From Pseudomonadota bacterium (GTDB lineage Bacteria > Pseudomonadota > Alphaproteobacteria > Rhodospirillales > Magnetospirillaceae): a stretch of DNA of 59,612 nt. The position numbers were made by a program, and so were the translations under genes. Positions 16,204-26,172 of the stretch are shown here, one piece after another. The notes under the pieces were generated by a model, which made no database searches, was not told where the DNA came from, and saw nothing but the letters and a program-made list of their open reading frames with translations. Each line of letters starts with the position of its first letter. Position 1 is the stretch's first letter. Where the stretch lies: the NCBI GenBank assembly GCA_021848545.1, contig JAJZUL010000018.1, positions 1 through 59,612 on the forward strand. Reading direction: 5' to 3'.

Positions 16204-17436
16204 TCAGGACGGGGCGTGCCACCGCATCGGACAGGCGCTGGCGGCGGGATTGCGCCAATCGGTGACCACCACCCCCTGCAGACGGTTGACGAAATGACCG
16301 TGTTCATCCCGCACCACCCGCCGGGCGTAATAATCGAGGACGGGGAACTGGTCGGTATCGAAGGTGAACGGCCCGCGGGCCGACTGAATGGTGATGGTGC
16401 GCAGGACCCGGCGCACGTCCCGCGGCGGAACCGTTTTGGGCGGAAGCACGTCGAGGGCGGCATTCAGCAATTGGTAGGCGTCGAACCCTTGCGCCGCCCA
16501 GGTGGTGGCCCGGCGGCCGTAAACGCTTTTGAACCGTTTGATCAAAAGCTGATTGGCGGGATTGTCGAGGTCGAAGGCCCAATTTCCCACGGTGACCACC
16601 CCCAGCGAGGCCTCGCCCATCGCGGCCAGATAGACGGGATCGAATCCCATCCACGGCGCGTACAGGGGCACCCGGGATCGCAGCCCGCCGGGTCTCCCCC
16701 AGGCCCGGACGAATTCGACTCCGGTCCCGCCGGTCAGCAGCGTGTAGATGCCCCCCACGTCAAGGGCGGCGATCCGTTCCAGCACCCGGTCGTAGGTCAT
16801 GGCGCCGCGGCGCGTGGTCAGGATTTCGGCGATTTCGCCCGGATAGGTCGCCTTCAGGGCGGAAATCGCCGCATGGGTCGTATGGACGTCGGGGGGGGCC
16901 ACCACCGCCAGCCGGCGCACCCGGTCCGTCCCCAGACGGATGCCCGCCGCCTGATGAAGACCGTCGCTTTGCCCCGCCAGATCGAACAGCCAGGGGGAGC
17001 AGCCGCTCCCGGCCATGGCCACGGGCACCGGCGCCAGGCTGAGCACGAAGGACCCGGCCTCGGCGAAGACCGGCAGGATCGCCGCCAGCGAGTCCGGTCC
17101 CACCGCGGCCAGGACGAAATCCGTCCGTCCCCGTTGCACCAGATGACGGGCCAGCGACAACGCCCGGTCGGGCGAGCCCTGATCGTCGAAAATGGCGGTC
17201 TTGACCTCGCGAATGCCGAGATGGCGGACCTTGCCCTTCAGGCCGAGAAAAAAACCGTCCACCGCATCGACCGGCCCCAGCGCGTCCGGTCCGGTCAAAG
17301 TGGCGATGATGATGACGGTGATCGGCGGCACGCTGGGTCCGGCCAGACGCGGCCGGGCCGGCGCCGCCGCCAGCCCCCTGGGCGCCGCGACCGCGGCGGC
17401 CATCAACCCGGCGAGCACCTGACGGCGGCGCATCAT
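16204..17436 (-). CDS. Liv-type (periplasmic binding fold I) ABC transporter substrate-binding protein
   Basis: A 410-residue exported protein starting MMRRRQVLAGLMAAAVAAP, a twin-arginine-like or Sec signal ending about residue 25. The body has the periplasmic-binding-protein type I pattern of LivJ/LivK and amide-binding proteins: an early strand VIIIATLTGPDALGPVDAVDG, a DQGSPDRALSLARHLV segment and the late WAAQGFDAYQLLNAALDVLP. Ligand unknown. The start lies two bases behind the tex stop, so it may ride on the tex transcript. No permease or ATPase genes lie beside it, so it is an orphan binding protein that must use a distant transporter or act as a sensor partner. Confidence 0.8.
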   Translation of the reverse strand: MMRRRQVLAGLMAAAVAAPRGLAAAPARPRLAGPSVPPITVIIIATLTGPDALGPVDAVDGFFLGLKGKVRHLGIREVKTAIFDDQGSPDRALSLARHLVQRGRTDFVLAAVGPDSLAAILPVFAEAGSFVLSLAPVPVAMAGSGCSPWLFDLAGQSDGLHQAAGIRLGTDRVRRLAVVAPPDVHTTHAAISALKATYPGEIAEILTTRRGAMTYDRVLERIAALDVGGIYTLLTGGTGVEFVRAWGRPGGLRSRVPLYAPWMGFDPVYLAAMGEASLGVVTVGNWAFDLDNPANQLLIKRFKSVYGRRATTWAAQGFDAYQLLNAALDVLPPKTVPPRDVRRVLRTITIQSARGPFTFDTDQFPVLDYYARRVVRDEHGHFVNRLQGVVVTDWRNPAASACPMRWHAPS

Positions 17437-17438
17437 CC

Positions 17439-19784
17439 TTATCCCTTGCGCGCGGCGCGGGCGAAGGCGTCGGCCATCGCCCCACCGGCCGGCGCCGGCG
17501 GCGTCCGCTCCTTGCCGCCTTTGCCGCGCGGCGCCTCGCGTCCCTTATCCCACGACGCGTCTCGTTTGGGCGGCGCGTCGGCGGCGCGCGGCGGACGAGC
17601 CCCATCCTTGCGCATGCTCAGCGCGATGCGCTTGCGTTTGATATCGACTTCCATCACCCGCACCGTCACCACATCGCCGGGCTTGACCACCGTATGGGGG
17701 TCCTTGACGAAGCGGTCGGCCAGGGCCGAGACATGCACCAGCCCGTCCTGATGGACGCCGATATCGACGAAGGCGCCGAAATTGGTGACGTTGGTCACCA
17801 CCCCTTCCAGAACCATGCCGGGCTTCAGGTCGGCCAGGGTCTCGATTCCGTCCTTGAAGGTGGCGGTCTTGAAATCGCCGCGGGGATCGCGACCGGGCTT
17901 TTCCAATTCCTTGAGAATGTCGCGCACCGTGGGTTCGCCGAACCGTTCGTCGGTGAACTGGGCGGGATCGAGGGAGCGCAGGAACGCCCCGTCGCCGATC
18001 AGTTCGGCCACCGGCCGGCCGGTGGCCGCCTTGATGCGTTCGACCACCGGATAGGCTTCGGGATGGACGGCCGAGGAATCCAACGGATTCTCACCATCGT
18101 GGATGCGCAGGAATCCGGCAGCCTGTTCGAACGCCTTCGGCCCCAGCCGCTCCACCTGTTTCAACGCCTCGCGGGAGCGGAACCGGCCGTTGCGGTCGCG
18201 GAAGGCGACGATGTTGCGGGCCACCATCGGCGTCAGTCCGGCCACCCGCGCCAACAGCGCCACCGACGCGGTATTGACCTCGACCCCCACCGCGTTCACG
18301 CAATCCTCGACCACGCCGTCCAGGCCGCGCCCCAGCTTGGCCTGATCGACATCGTGCTGGTACTGGCCGACGCCGATGGATTTGGGATCGATCTTGACCA
18401 GCTCGGCCAGCGGGTCCTGCAGGCGCCGGGCGATGGAAGCGGCGCCGCGCAGGGTCACGTCGATATCGGGAAATTCGTCGGCGGCCAGTTGCGAGGCCGA
18501 ATAGACCGAGGCGCCGGCCTCGTTGACCACCACCCGCTCCAGGCCGAGATCGGGATGGCGGCGGGTGAGATCGGCGACCAGCCGCTCGGTCTCGCGGCCG
18601 GCGGTGCCGTTGCCGATGGCCGCCAGCCGGGCCTGATGGCGCCGGGCCAGGCGGTCGAGAACGCTCAGGGACCCCTCCACGTCATGGGCGGGGGCGAAGG
18701 GATGGATGGTGGCGGTGTCCACCAGTTTGCCGGTCTCGTCCACCACCGCCACCTTGACGCCGGTGCGGATGCCGGGGTCCAGGCCGATGGTGGTGCGCTG
18801 GCCCGCCGGCGCCTGCAACAACAGCGCCTTGAGATTGAGGGCGAAGACGCGGATCGCCTCTTCCTCCGCCGCCTCGCGCAGGCGCCCGATCAGATCGGTT
18901 TCGAGATGGGGCAGGATCTTGACCCGCCACGCCCAGCGCGCCGTTTCCATCAGCCAGACCTCGCCGGGCCGGCCGCCCTCGCCGATCCCGAACCGGGCCG
19001 CCACCCGCGATTCCGGCGCACCCGCCGGCCCCGCCCGGCCATCCTCCTCGGCCGGAACCAGTTTCAGCGACAACACGCCTTCGTTGCGGCCGCGCAGCAT
19101 GGCCAGCGCCCGGTGGGAGGGCACGGCATGGATCGGTTCGCGCGCGTCGAAATAATCGGCGAATTTGGCGCCCTTTTCGGCCTGACCGTCGATCAGGGTC
19201 GAAACCAGGACGCCCCGATCCCACAAATCGGCGCGCAAGGCCCCCAGCAGGGCGGCATCCTCGGCGAACATCTCCATCAGGATCTGGCGGGCGCCGTCCA
19301 GGGCCGCCGCGGCGTCGGCGATGCCCCGCTCGGCATCGACATAGGCGCCGGCAGCCTCCACGGGAACCAGGGCGGGATCGGCCAGCAGCGCCTCGGCCAG
19401 GGGACCCAGCCCCTGTTCGCGGGCGATCTGGGCCTTGGTCCGCCGCCGCGGCCGATAGGGCAGATACAAATCTTCGAGATGGGCCTTGGTGTCGGCCGCC
19501 TCGATCTCGGCCTTCAAGGCGTCGGTCAGCTTGCCCTGCCCGTCGATGGAAGCCAGCACCGCGGCGCGGCGTTCCTCCAGCTCGCGGCGATAGACCAGAC
19601 GCTCCTCCAGCCGGCGCAGGGCGGTATCGTCCAGACCCTCGGTCGCCTCCTTGCGGTAGCGGGCGACGAAGGGCACGGTGTTGCCCTCGTCGAGCAGGCG
19701 GATCGCGGCGGCGACCTGGGGAGCGCGGGCGCCGATCTCGTCGGCGATGCGGGCGATAAGGGCGGCGGAAGCGGTCTGGGTCAT
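17439..19784 (-). CDS. tex: Tex family RNA-binding transcription accessory protein
   Basis: A 781-residue Tex protein, a nucleic-acid-binding factor that affects transcription and stress tolerance. From the N-terminus: the Tex helical domain ([35 protein letters not shown]), a YqgF/RNase H-like domain ([19 protein letters not shown]), helix-hairpin-helix segments ([20 protein letters not shown]) and an S1 RNA-binding domain near residues 640-715 ([20 protein letters not shown]). A basic Lys/Arg/Pro-rich tail follows. ATG 19784 gives the standard family N-terminus; the frame runs open upstream to 20807 but without similarity. Length is normal. Confidence 0.95.
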   Translation of the reverse strand: MTQTASAALIARIADEIGARAPQVAAAIRLLDEGNTVPFVARYRKEATEGLDDTALRRLEERLVYRRELEERRAAVLASIDGQGKLTDALKAEIEAADTKAHLEDLYLPYRPRRRTKAQIAREQGLGPLAEALLADPALVPVEAAGAYVDAERGIADAAAALDGARQILMEMFAEDAALLGALRADLWDRGVLVSTLIDGQAEKGAKFADYFDAREPIHAVPSHRALAMLRGRNEGVLSLKLVPAEEDGRAGPAGAPESRVAARFGIGEGGRPGEVWLMETARWAWRVKILPHLETDLIGRLREAAEEEAIRVFALNLKALLLQAPAGQRTTIGLDPGIRTGVKVAVVDETGKLVDTATIHPFAPAHDVEGSLSVLDRLARRHQARLAAIGNGTAGRETERLVADLTRRHPDLGLERVVVNEAGASVYSASQLAADEFPDIDVTLRGAASIARRLQDPLAELVKIDPKSIGVGQYQHDVDQAKLGRGLDGVVEDCVNAVGVEVNTASVALLARVAGLTPMVARNIVAFRDRNGRFRSREALKQVERLGPKAFEQAAGFLRIHDGENPLDSSAVHPEAYPVVERIKAATGRPVAELIGDGAFLRSLDPAQFTDERFGEPTVRDILKELEKPGRDPRGDFKTATFKDGIETLADLKPGMVLEGVVTNVTNFGAFVDIGVHQDGLVHVSALADRFVKDPHTVVKPGDVVTVRVMEVDIKRKRIALSMRKDGARPPRAADAPPKRDASWDKGREAPRGKGGKERTPPAPAGGAMADAFARAARKG

Positions 19785-20123
19785 GGCGCCTGACGAAAGA
19801 GGACGAAGCCCATGGGGTGTACCGCAAACGCCCCCGGCGACGGAAGCCCCCATGAACGTCCCCGCGCCCCCGCCCCGCACCCTCTCGACCACCGGCACCC
19901 GGAGGAGCGCAGCGACGACTATGCGCCCGAAGCGGAGCGGAGCACCAAGACCAGCGCGCCGGAGCGAGCGCGAGCCGAGCGAGGATAAGCCAAGCGCGAG
20001 CGCCGGCGTTTGAGATAAACAAAAAATCAAGCGGCGCGCCGGCGCTTGAGGCCCACCAACAACCCACGATAAGCTGCCCTCCATGATCGCGCCCCCGCCA
20101 GCCCCGCCTTTTTCGCCGCAGCC
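19785..20123. other. Divergent intergenic region between tex and the MFS gene
   Basis: 339 bases without a gene. 19935-20035 is Arg/Gly-codon-like, repeat-rich DNA that resembles a diverged third member of repeat family R2 (CCGGAGCG, AGCGAGGATAAGCCAAGCGC, TGAGATAAAC in the same order as at 51.6 kb). CAAGCGGCGCGCCGGCGCTTG at 20027-20048 forms an additional near-palindrome. Promoters for both genes should lie here; I cannot place them. Confidence 0.4.
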
Positions 20124-21284
20124 ATGACCCGCCGTGGCGCGGCGGCGCGTCTCGCCCTTTATTTCGCCGCCTTGTTCGGCGCCATCGGCATCCAGATGCC
20201 GTTCTGGCCGCTCTGGCTGGCCTCGCGCGGGCTCACCCCCGCCCAGATCGGTTTGGCGGCGGCGGCGATCTATCTGGGCCGCATGATGTTCAGCCCGCTG
20301 ATCGGCACTGTGGCCGACCGGCGCGGCGACCGGAAGCGGCCGCTGATCGTCCTTTCCATGGCCGCCGCCCTGGCCTACCTGCTGTTCGCGGCCACCCACT
20401 CCCTGCTCGCCATCCTGGCGGTGTCGGTGCTGACCGCCGGCCTGTGGGGCGGGCTGATCCCGGTCGGGGATTCCCTGGCGTTGACGGCCTGTTCGCGCTG
20501 GCACCTCGATTACGGACGGGTGCGGCTGTGGGGGTCGGCCGCCTTCATCGCCATGGCCACGCTGACCGGCCGCCTGCTGGGCGCGTGGGGGCCGTCCGCC
20601 CTGGTGTGGATGATCGCCGGCGCCTTCGCCGTCACCGCCGCCGCCTGCCTGCCCCTGCCCGATCTCAAAACGGCGACGGAACGGGCCCGGCGCCTTCCCC
20701 TGCGCCCGCTGCTGACCAACCGCCTGTTCCTGACGTTCCTGGCCTGGGCCGCGCTCAATCAGGCCGCTCACGCCTTGTATTACGCCTTCGCCACCCTGCA
20801 TTGGCACCGGGCCGGCCTGTCGGACGACACCATCGGCCTGTTATGGTCCGAAGGGGTGGTGGCGGAAATCCTGCTGTTCTCGGTTTCCGGTCCGGTGGTC
20901 CGGCGTCTCGGCCCGGCGGGATTGCTGATGGCGGCCGGATTGGGCGGCGCGGTGCGCTGGACGCTGCTGGGCCTGACCACCGACCTGCCGGTGCTGATCG
21001 TCGCCCAATTGCTGCACGCCGCCACCTTCGGCTGCGCCCATCTGGGGGCCATGCATTTCCTGCAACGGGGGGCGCCGGCCGAGATCAACGCCCGCGCCCA
21101 AAGCGTCTATGCGGCGGTCGCGTCGGGCGCCGCCCCGGCCCTGATGAGTCCCGTCGGCGGCTGGCTTTATCAGCGCCTGGGGGGCTCCGCCTTTCTGATC
21201 ATGGCCCTGGTGAGCCTGGGGGCGATGGCGATGGCCTATCGTCTCAAACGCCATTGGGGCGGCGGGATCATTATTGAAGGGTAA
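20124..21284 (+). CDS. MFS transporter, HcaT/PPP-like family
   Basis: A 386-residue, twelve-helix major facilitator of the family that includes the 3-phenylpropionate transporter HcaT and similar MFS_1-like proteins. The MFS signature between helices 2 and 3 is visible ([15 protein letters not shown], residues about 64-78). The first helix carries the [19 protein letters not shown] segment typical of this group. The ligand cannot be inferred. It is divergent from tex and convergent with the chrA-like gene, with only three bases between the two stops. Confidence 0.85.
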   Translation: MTRRGAAARLALYFAALFGAIGIQMPFWPLWLASRGLTPAQIGLAAAAIYLGRMMFSPLIGTVADRRGDRKRPLIVLSMAAALAYLLFAATHSLLAILAVSVLTAGLWGGLIPVGDSLALTACSRWHLDYGRVRLWGSAAFIAMATLTGRLLGAWGPSALVWMIAGAFAVTAAACLPLPDLKTATERARRLPLRPLLTNRLFLTFLAWAALNQAAHALYYAFATLHWHRAGLSDDTIGLLWSEGVVAEILLFSVSGPVVRRLGPAGLLMAAGLGGAVRWTLLGLTTDLPVLIVAQLLHAATFGCAHLGAMHFLQRGAPAEINARAQSVYAAVASGAAPALMSPVGGWLYQRLGGSAFLIMALVSLGAMAMAYRLKRHWGGGIIIEG

Positions 21285-21287
21285 ACC

Positions 21288-22595
21288 CTATCCCAGCGCC
21301 AGTTTCAGCACCAGTCCGGTGGCCGCCGCCGCCGTCAGCACCGGAATCATGCCCAGGCGGAAACGCATCATGGCCACCATCGCGAAGACGGCCAGCATGG
21401 CGGCCAGCGGATCGAAGCCGGACCAGTCGGGCCAGGGCAGGTTCAGCGGCCCGTAGCGGAGCGCGCCCACATGGGCGAACATCACATGCAGGGCGAACCA
21501 CAGGGCCAGATTGAGCATCACCCCCACCACGGCGGCGGTGATCGCCGCCAGGGCGCCGGACAGAACGGCGTCGCGGCGCAGGACTTCGGCATAAGGCGCG
21601 CCCACGAACACCCACAGAAAGGTGGGAGCGAAGGTCGCCCACACCGTCACCACCGCCCCCGCAATTCCACCCAGCCAGGGCGACAGGGCGCCGGGATCGC
21701 GATAGCCGGCCAGAAAGCCGACGAACTGGTTGACCAGGACCAGCGGTCCCGGCGTGGTCTCGGCCAGCCCCAGCCCGTTCAACATTTCGCCCGGTGCCAG
21801 CCAATGGTGGACACTCACCGCCTGCTGGGCGACATAAGCCAGCATCGCATAGGCGCCGCCGAAGCCGACCACCGCCAATTTCGAAAAGAACAGGGCGATT
21901 TCGCCGTAGGCGCCACCGGCCAGTTGCAGCAGGGCCACCGGCACCAGCCACAGGGCCAGCCACGGCGCCGCCACCGCCACGCCGCGCCACAGCGACGGCG
22001 GTCCCGCGGGCTCGTCCCCCCCGGTTCCGGCCGGCGCCGGACTTTGCGCGAACCGGCTGACGCCGTAGCCCAGCAGGCCGGCGGCAAGCATGATCGCCGG
22101 AAAAGGCAGGCCGAAAAAGAAAATGCCGATCAGGGCGGCGACGGCGATGGCCACCAGATAGGGCCGGGACAGCGCCCGGCGGCCGATCCGCGCCAAGGCG
22201 GCCACCACTACGGCCAGGACCGCCGGTTTCAGGCCGTAGAACAGGGCATCGACCGTCGGCAGATGGCGATAGCCCACATAAAGACCGGCCATGCCCATCA
22301 TGAACACGAAACCCGGCACGACGAACATCAGGCCGGCGACCAGTCCGCCGCGGGTACGATGCAACAGCCACCCCAGATAGGTGGCCAGTTGCTGGGCCTC
22401 CGGCCCGGGCAGCAGCATGCAGAAATTGAGAGCGTGGAGGAAACGCGATTCCTCCACCCATTTATGCTTTTCCACCAACAGACGATGCATGGTGGCGATC
22501 TGCCCGGCCGATCCGCCGAAAGACCACAGGCCGACCAGCACCCAGACCTTCGCCGCCTGGGCGAAGGTGGGACGTTCCCGTTCCGATTCGGTCAT
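21288..22595 (-). CDS. chrA: ChrA/CHR family chromate transporter
   Basis: A 435-residue membrane protein of the long, two-domain CHR family, which exports chromate by exchange or proton coupling. The two homologous halves are visible through their matching motifs: WSFGGSAGQIATM with the ALNFCMLLPGPEAQQLATYL helix in the N-terminal half, and VVGFGGAYAMLAYV with GLGLAETTPGPLVLVNQF in the C-terminal half. The start ATG 22595 forms an ATGA overlap with the stop of the upstream reductase, so the two are translationally coupled. The position at the end of a hydrogenase operon is unusual. CHR proteins are not all chromate-specific, so the ion is uncertain. Confidence 0.9.
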   Translation of the reverse strand: MTESERERPTFAQAAKVWVLVGLWSFGGSAGQIATMHRLLVEKHKWVEESRFLHALNFCMLLPGPEAQQLATYLGWLLHRTRGGLVAGLMFVVPGFVFMMGMAGLYVGYRHLPTVDALFYGLKPAVLAVVVAALARIGRRALSRPYLVAIAVAALIGIFFFGLPFPAIMLAAGLLGYGVSRFAQSPAPAGTGGDEPAGPPSLWRGVAVAAPWLALWLVPVALLQLAGGAYGEIALFFSKLAVVGFGGAYAMLAYVAQQAVSVHHWLAPGEMLNGLGLAETTPGPLVLVNQFVGFLAGYRDPGALSPWLGGIAGAVVTVWATFAPTFLWVFVGAPYAEVLRRDAVLSGALAAITAAVVGVMLNLALWFALHVMFAHVGALRYGPLNLPWPDWSGFDPLAAMLAVFAMVAMMRFRLGMIPVLTAAAATGLVLKLALG

Positions 22596-24061
22596 CCGGC
22601 GTTCGAATCCCGATCCATGACCAGTCCGTGCCAGGCGCCTTCCGGCATTCCCAGCCCGACGGCGCGACCGCGCAGGGCGTCGAGAAAGGCTTTGGGCCCG
22701 GCGGCATAGACGTCGGATACGGCGATGTCGCCGCAGGCGGCGGCCACCCGGTCGGCGACCGCGCCGGCGCCGCCCTCGGCCGACAGCACGGTGTATTCCA
22801 GGGTGTCGTAGGCGTCGGCCCAGGACCGGCACTGATTGTCGCGATAAAGCCCAACCTCGTCGGCGACCCGCAGCAGACGCATGGGCTGGCCCTCGTCCAG
22901 GGACAGGGCATGCTGCACCAGACTGCCGATGGGCGCGAAGCCGTCATCCCAGGCGACGAACACCAGCTTGCGGCCCAGGACCGAATCGTAAACGACGTCG
23001 CCCCCCGGCCCGTCGATGGTCACGTCCTCGTTATGCCCGAGGTCCGCGAACACCCGACGGGCGAAGGGATCGTTGGTCCGCCGCACATGCACCGTCACCT
23101 GACGCCCGTCGCAGGGGCACGACGCGACGTAATAGCGTCCCGACACCCCGCCGGCATCCAGGGTGACCGTCTGTCCGGCCAGGAAACGCAGACGCTGGCT
23201 GCGGGGCGTGGTCAGATGCAGGGCGGCGACATCCTCGCCCAGATGCTCCACCGCGCGGACCCGGGTGGGAATGATCTGGCGGGGGATGTCGGACACCCCC
23301 ATGGTGCCGGCCTCGATCACCAGATCGGTGACCGCCGTGTAGGAACACATGAGAAAGGCGCCGTCGGCCTTATCGGTGGCGGACAAGGCGAAATCATGGG
23401 GATGGACCTTGCGAACCTCGCCCGATACCAGCCGCGCCCGGCACGCCCCGCAATTGCCGTTGCTGCACCCGTATTCCAGGGGAATGCCGGCGCCCAGCGC
23501 CGCTTCCAGCACCGTGTCGTTGCCCTCGACGAAAAAGTCCCGGCCGTCCGGTTCCAGACGCACCCGCGCCGATATCACTTCCATCATGCCTTCCCCTGCC
23601 AGCACCGCCTCGATGCGGTCCGATTCCTTGGCCCCATCCAGTTGTTCGTGACGCAGCCAATCCCTGAGATCGGCGGCGACCGCCGCTTCGGCCCCCCCTT
23701 CGGCGGCCATCGCCCCCAGGCGTTCCTCCAGCCAGCGCAGACGCAGGGCGAACCGTTCGGCCCGCCGCTCGGCGGCGGCGTATTTGCGGCTCAGGCGATA
23801 CAGCCGCTCGGCCAGAACATGCTTATCGGGAAGGACAAGTTCAACCAAGCGCCGTCCGAACGCCCGGTTTTTAACCTCTTCGACGCGGCGCATTTCCCCG
23901 TCCGCGTCCCAATCGGTATCGGGGAAGACCGCTACCAGATCGTCGATATCGACGGTGCCGTCAAAGGTGGGCAGGGTGCCGGCCTGGATCAGCCGCTGCA
24001 CCTGCGACCGAGACAGGCCCGCCAGCCGGGCCACCCGCGCCACCGGTATGCGATGAGCCAT
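22592..24061 (-). CDS. MerR-like HTH / 2Fe-2S ferredoxin / FNR-type reductase chimera
   Basis: A 489-residue protein with three recognisable parts. Residues 1-50 look like an excisionase/MerR-type helix-turn-helix (VARVARLAGLSRSQVQRLIQ, AGTLPTFDGTVDIDDLVAVF). Residues about 60-150 are helical, charged and likely coiled. Residues about 170-260 are a plant-type [2Fe-2S] ferredoxin with its four cysteines (YGCSNGNCGACRARL and later FLMCSY). The rest is an FAD/NAD(P) reductase domain (GRYYVASCPCDG). Toluene-monooxygenase-like reductases have the last two parts; an HTH in front is unusual. It follows hydA by 41 bases and overlaps chrA by four. It may pass electrons to or from the hydrogenase, or act as a redox-sensing regulator; neither is shown. 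Confidence 0.8.
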   Translation of the reverse strand: MAHRIPVARVARLAGLSRSQVQRLIQAGTLPTFDGTVDIDDLVAVFPDTDWDADGEMRRVEEVKNRAFGRRLVELVLPDKHVLAERLYRLSRKYAAAERRAERFALRLRWLEERLGAMAAEGGAEAAVAADLRDWLRHEQLDGAKESDRIEAVLAGEGMMEVISARVRLEPDGRDFFVEGNDTVLEAALGAGIPLEYGCSNGNCGACRARLVSGEVRKVHPHDFALSATDKADGAFLMCSYTAVTDLVIEAGTMGVSDIPRQIIPTRVRAVEHLGEDVAALHLTTPRSQRLRFLAGQTVTLDAGGVSGRYYVASCPCDGRQVTVHVRRTNDPFARRVFADLGHNEDVTIDGPGGDVVYDSVLGRKLVFVAWDDGFAPIGSLVQHALSLDEGQPMRLLRVADEVGLYRDNQCRSWADAYDTLEYTVLSAEGGAGAVADRVAAACGDIAVSDVYAAGPKAFLDALRGRAVGLGMPEGAWHGLVMDRDSNAG

Positions 24062-24102
24062 GCCCCCTCCACCAACAACGGCCCCGGAATTCTTTGATGG
24101 TC

Positions 24103-25398
24103 CTACGATTGCCGGTCCATTTCCAGCTTGAGGAAATGGGTCGCGCAGGAAATGCAGGGATCGTAATTGCGGATGGCCTGTTCCGCCCGCCATTTTACGG
24201 TCTCGTCGGGCTGGTCGAGATTGGCGCCCACCACCGACCACAGATCAAGCTCGATCGCCCGCTGGTTCTGGGCGGTGGGCGGAACGATGCGGGCGTCCAG
24301 CACCGTGCCGTCACCGTCGATGCGGTAGCGGTGATAGCACAGACCGCGCGGCGCCTCGGTGGCGCCATGGCCCTCGCCGGCGCGAACCTTCGCTTCGATG
24401 AAGGGCCGGTCCGGTTCGCTATAGTTTTGCGCCAGTTCCAGGGCGTCGCCATAGGCCTGCACCAATTCGACGGCACGCACAACGATCGATTTGAAGGGAT
24501 TGCGCACCACCCGCCCCAACCCCGCTTGTTCGGCGGCGGCGCGCGCGCGGGCCGACAGGCGGTCGTAATTGAGGGCGTAGCGGGCCAGCGGCCCGACGAA
24601 ATGATGGCTGCCGTCCAAAGCCTTGCCGGACAGGGCGTTGGACCAGGGCACGTGTTCCTCGTCGATCTGTTCGAGAAAGGCCGGGACCGGCCCGCGCATG
24701 CCGTTGGAGCGCGCCAGTTCCCCGCGATGAATGGCGTATTCATCCCCGTGGGACAAAGCCATGAAGGTGTAATCCTGTTCGAGATGGGGGAAATCGAAAC
24801 CGGCCACCAGCCGTACCGTTTCCACCGCCGCGTCCAGTCCCCATTCAAGATCGGGGATCAGCGCGCGAATCTCGTCCTTGCGCGGCGTCCGGTAAAAACC
24901 GCCGACCCGGAAATTGACGGGATGGACGGCGCGACCGCCCACCGCCTCCAGGATGCGGTTGCCGATCTGCTTCAGGCGCAGCGCCCGTTCCACCAGGGCG
25001 CGGTCATGGGCGGCCAGTTCCAGCGCGTCGGCAAGGCCGAGGAAATCGGGCGCGTGCAGCATGTAGACGTGCAAAGCGTGGCTTTCGATCCATTCCCCGC
25101 AATAGGCGAGACGACGCAGATCGGCCAGCGGTCCCGCCACCTCGATCCCCAGCGCGTCCTCCATGGCCAGGGAGGCGCCCAGAAGATAGGCCACCGGGCA
25201 GATGCCGCAGATGCGCGCGGTGATGTCGGGCACTTCGCGGTAATCCCGGCCGCGCAGAAACGCCTCGAAAAAGCGCGGCGGCTCGAAAATCCCGAAATGG
25301 AGATCCTTGATCCGCCCGTCGCGGACGGTGACCCTGAGCGAGCCCTCGCCCTCGACCCTGGCCAGGGCCTCGACCTTGATGCGGCGGGTTTCAGCCAT
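24103..25398 (-). CDS. hydA: [NiFe]-hydrogenase large subunit, group 3b type (HydA)
   Basis: A 431-residue catalytic subunit that splits or forms H2 at a NiFe(CN)2CO centre in the cytoplasm. Both cysteine pairs that bind nickel are intact: RICGICPVAY near residue 60 (L1) and DPCISCATHFLKL close to the C-terminus (L2). After the histidine of L2 a short peptide remains for a maturation protease to remove. The start ATG 25398 overlaps the small-subunit gene by eight bases. The gene order B-G-D-A is that of Pyrococcus sulfhydrogenase/NADP-linked group 3b enzymes. No hyp maturation genes or specific protease lie in the window, so they must be elsewhere. Confidence 0.94.
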   Translation of the reverse strand: MAETRRIKVEALARVEGEGSLRVTVRDGRIKDLHFGIFEPPRFFEAFLRGRDYREVPDITARICGICPVAYLLGASLAMEDALGIEVAGPLADLRRLAYCGEWIESHALHVYMLHAPDFLGLADALELAAHDRALVERALRLKQIGNRILEAVGGRAVHPVNFRVGGFYRTPRKDEIRALIPDLEWGLDAAVETVRLVAGFDFPHLEQDYTFMALSHGDEYAIHRGELARSNGMRGPVPAFLEQIDEEHVPWSNALSGKALDGSHHFVGPLARYALNYDRLSARARAAAEQAGLGRVVRNPFKSIVVRAVELVQAYGDALELAQNYSEPDRPFIEAKVRAGEGHGATEAPRGLCYHRYRIDGDGTVLDARIVPPTAQNQRAIELDLWSVVGANLDQPDETVKWRAEQAIRNYDPCISCATHFLKLEMDRQS

Positions 25399-26170
25399 CG
25401 GACGGACTCCCTTGTTCCCGGAACGCCGGCGCATTGGCGTTGAAGCTGTGGAACAGGCGGTGGATGTCGCGGCCCCCAAGACCCCCGGCGCCGAACCGGG
25501 CGGCCAGGGAATCGGCATTGGGGGTCTCGGCGGGACCGAAACAGCCGTAACAGCCGCGCCCATGGGTGGGGCACAGGGTGCCGCACCCGGCCTGGGTCAC
25601 CGGCCCCAGACAGGGAGTCCCGGTGGCCACCATGCGGCAGACGGCGCCGGTCCGCTTGCATTCGATGCATTGGGAATAATGGGGGATGTTGGGCCGGCGA
25701 TCGTTCAACAGGGCCGACAGCAGTTCGACCAACTGGCCCTTGTCGATGGGACAGCCCCTGAGTTCGAAATCGACCGGCACATGCTCGGTGATGGGGGTGG
25801 CCGTCGCCAGACTGTCGATGTAATCGGGCCGGGCATAGACGGCGCCGATATAATCCTCCAGCCGGGCGAAATTGCGCAGCGCCTGGATGCCGCCGGTGGT
25901 GGCGCAGGCACCGATCACGGCAAGCCGCCGCGACTGGCGGCGGATGCGCCGGATCGCCCTGGCCTCGCGCGGGGTGGTCACCGACCCTTCCACCAGCGAC
26001 AGGTCGTAGGGGCCGTTCTCCACCCGGCGGGTGGCTTCCAGGAAATGGGAGATGTGGACATGCTCGGCGATGGCCAGAAGCTGGTCCTCGCAATCGAGCA
26101 GGGTGAGCTGGCAGCCGTCACAGGACGAGAATTTCCAGACGGCGAGCGACAGTTTCTTGCGGTCGGCCAC
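25391..26170 (-). CDS. hydD: [NiFe]-hydrogenase small subunit (HydD)
   Basis: A 259-residue small subunit carrying the iron-sulfur relay next to the NiFe site. It begins with the proximal-cluster motif [15 protein letters not shown] and has further cysteines in [46 protein letters not shown] and GCYGCFGP, enough for three [4Fe-4S] clusters. It has no twin-arginine signal, so it is cytoplasmic, as expected for group 3. The start is GTG 26170, two bases behind the HydG stop, with GGGAG upstream. It overlaps hydA by eight bases. Confidence 0.93.
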   Translation of the reverse strand: MADRKKLSLAVWKFSSCDGCQLTLLDCEDQLLAIAEHVHISHFLEATRRVENGPYDLSLVEGSVTTPREARAIRRIRRQSRRLAVIGACATTGGIQALRNFARLEDYIGAVYARPDYIDSLATATPITEHVPVDFELRGCPIDKGQLVELLSALLNDRRPNIPHYSQCIECKRTGAVCRMVATGTPCLGPVTQAGCGTLCPTHGRGCYGCFGPAETPNADSLAARFGAGGLGGRDIHRLFHSFNANAPAFREQGSPSDG

Positions 26171-26172
26171 GT

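Noticed and set aside
17439-20807. Extended tex frame of 1122 residues starting at 20807
   Set aside because: The extra N-terminal 340 residues are the antisense of the MFS gene and the intergenic repeat; Tex proteins start at the MTQTASAAL position (19784).
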